From: Cyanobium sp.
GTDB lineage: Bacteria > Cyanobacteriota > Cyanobacteriia > PCC-6307 > Cyanobiaceae
Reading direction: 5' to 3'
NCBI GenBank assembly: GCA_014191755.1
Contig: BJHE01000001.1
Coordinates: 1-64,000, forward strand
Length of the DNA stretch: 64,000 nucleotides
Shown: one piece after another, positions 63,753 to 64,000 of the stretch
Layout of the letters: each line of letters starts with the position of its first letter
Position numbering within the stretch: position 1 is the first letter of the stretch
Position numbers and translations under genes: made by a program
The notes under the pieces: generated by a model
The model's input: only the letters and a program-made list of their open reading frames with translations
Told to the model about the DNA's origin: nothing
The model's database searches: none

Positions 63753-64000
63753 ATGAAGCCTTACCGATTGATGCTCCCTCTGCTGCTTGCCACACCGGCA
63801 TTGGTGCCTGTGGTTGGCGCAGTTGCAAGCAATCCCGCCTTCAAGGCCCTGGAGCCTGAGGGTTTCCAGATTCTTGATGAGGTTGTGGTGGAGCCCTCTC
63901 CACCCCTGTCCCGCCCATCCACAGACACCTTGATCGCCCAGGAGATCGAGATTCCACGCCGGCCCTCGCTGCCGCCGCCACCGCCGGCCACCACAGTCTC
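63753..64000 (+). CDS. Start of a secreted protein, incomplete
   Basis: The first 82 residues only; the frame is open at the window end. MKPYRLMLPLLLATPALVPV is a signal peptide with a cleavage region near AVASNPAF. A Pro-rich segment follows (IEIPRRPSLPPPPPATT). The fold is not visible yet. Cell-envelope hydrolases of the M23 type commonly have such Pro-rich leaders, but this is a guess. Confidence 0.6.
   Translation, partial: MKPYRLMLPLLLATPALVPVVGAVASNPAFKALEPEGFQILDEVVVEPSPPLSRPSTDTLIAQEIEIPRRPSLPPPPPATTV

Overview
The window reads as a chromosomal segment of a GC-rich unicellular cyanobacterium, most likely of the Synechococcus/Cyanobium (alpha-cyanobacterial) group. The evidence is a phycobilisome core gene (apcD), the photosystem II repair protein Psb32, the CemA-like PxcA, a cytochrome b6 haem-attachment (CCB) protein, cyanobacterial families of unknown function (DUF1995, DUF3370, DUF4330), and a short cyanobacterial-type Hfq next to dapF. 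The lineage is inferred from gene content; I could not run a database search.

Positions 1 to about 11.5 kb are an accessory defence region. A FitA/FitB toxin-antitoxin pair comes first, then a HigA-like antitoxin that has lost the core of its helix-turn-helix. A BREX-type operon follows: pglX, hipB, hipA, pglZ, brxL. The last four are tightly packed and partly overlap by one base. Three features are unusual. A HipBA pair with its own repeated operator sits between pglX and pglZ. The target-recognition half of pglX is much more AT-rich than its flanks. The BrxL C-terminus carries a domain resembling the phospholipase-D-like C-terminal domain of eukaryotic MITD1 where the Lon-like protease domain is expected. 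brxA/brxB/brxC are not in the window and may lie to the left. The island ends within 200 bases of leuS, where a broken reverse-strand gene fragment marks the junction.

From leuS (11.5 kb) to the end the content is housekeeping. 11.5-24.5 kb: leuS, hfq, dapF, a cysteine desulfurase, DUF1995 and DUF4330 proteins, a PBP4-type peptidase, a coiled-coil protein, coaD, a flavin reductase and uvrC. 24.5-37.6 kb: a photolyase-like gene with a 15-base tandem-repeat insertion, hemJ, a PHP phosphoesterase, cobN, a branched-chain aminotransferase and metH. 37.7-46.7 kb: small proteins, an SDR, gpsA, a PhzF-like protein, a SpoIID-like protein, an Ap4A phosphorylase, an alternative sigma factor, DUF3370 and a J-domain protein. 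46.7-47.5 kb is an 0.8 kb gene-free stretch with five copies of the heptamer ATAAGAC/GTCTTAT and a perfect 14-bp inverted repeat. 47.5-64 kb: apcD, rlmD, pheT, rpmG, rpsR, an RNase II-family gene, an FAD oxidoreductase, metG, lptC, a CCB protein, psb32, pxcA, cobU, trmL and the start of a secreted protein.

Functional threads: cobN and cobU belong to cobamide synthesis and metH uses that cofactor; hemJ, the CCB protein, apcD, psb32 and pxcA serve tetrapyrrole and photosynthetic functions; lptC, the PBP4-type peptidase and the SpoIID-like protein serve the envelope. No tRNA, rRNA, CRISPR array or intact insertion sequence was recognised.
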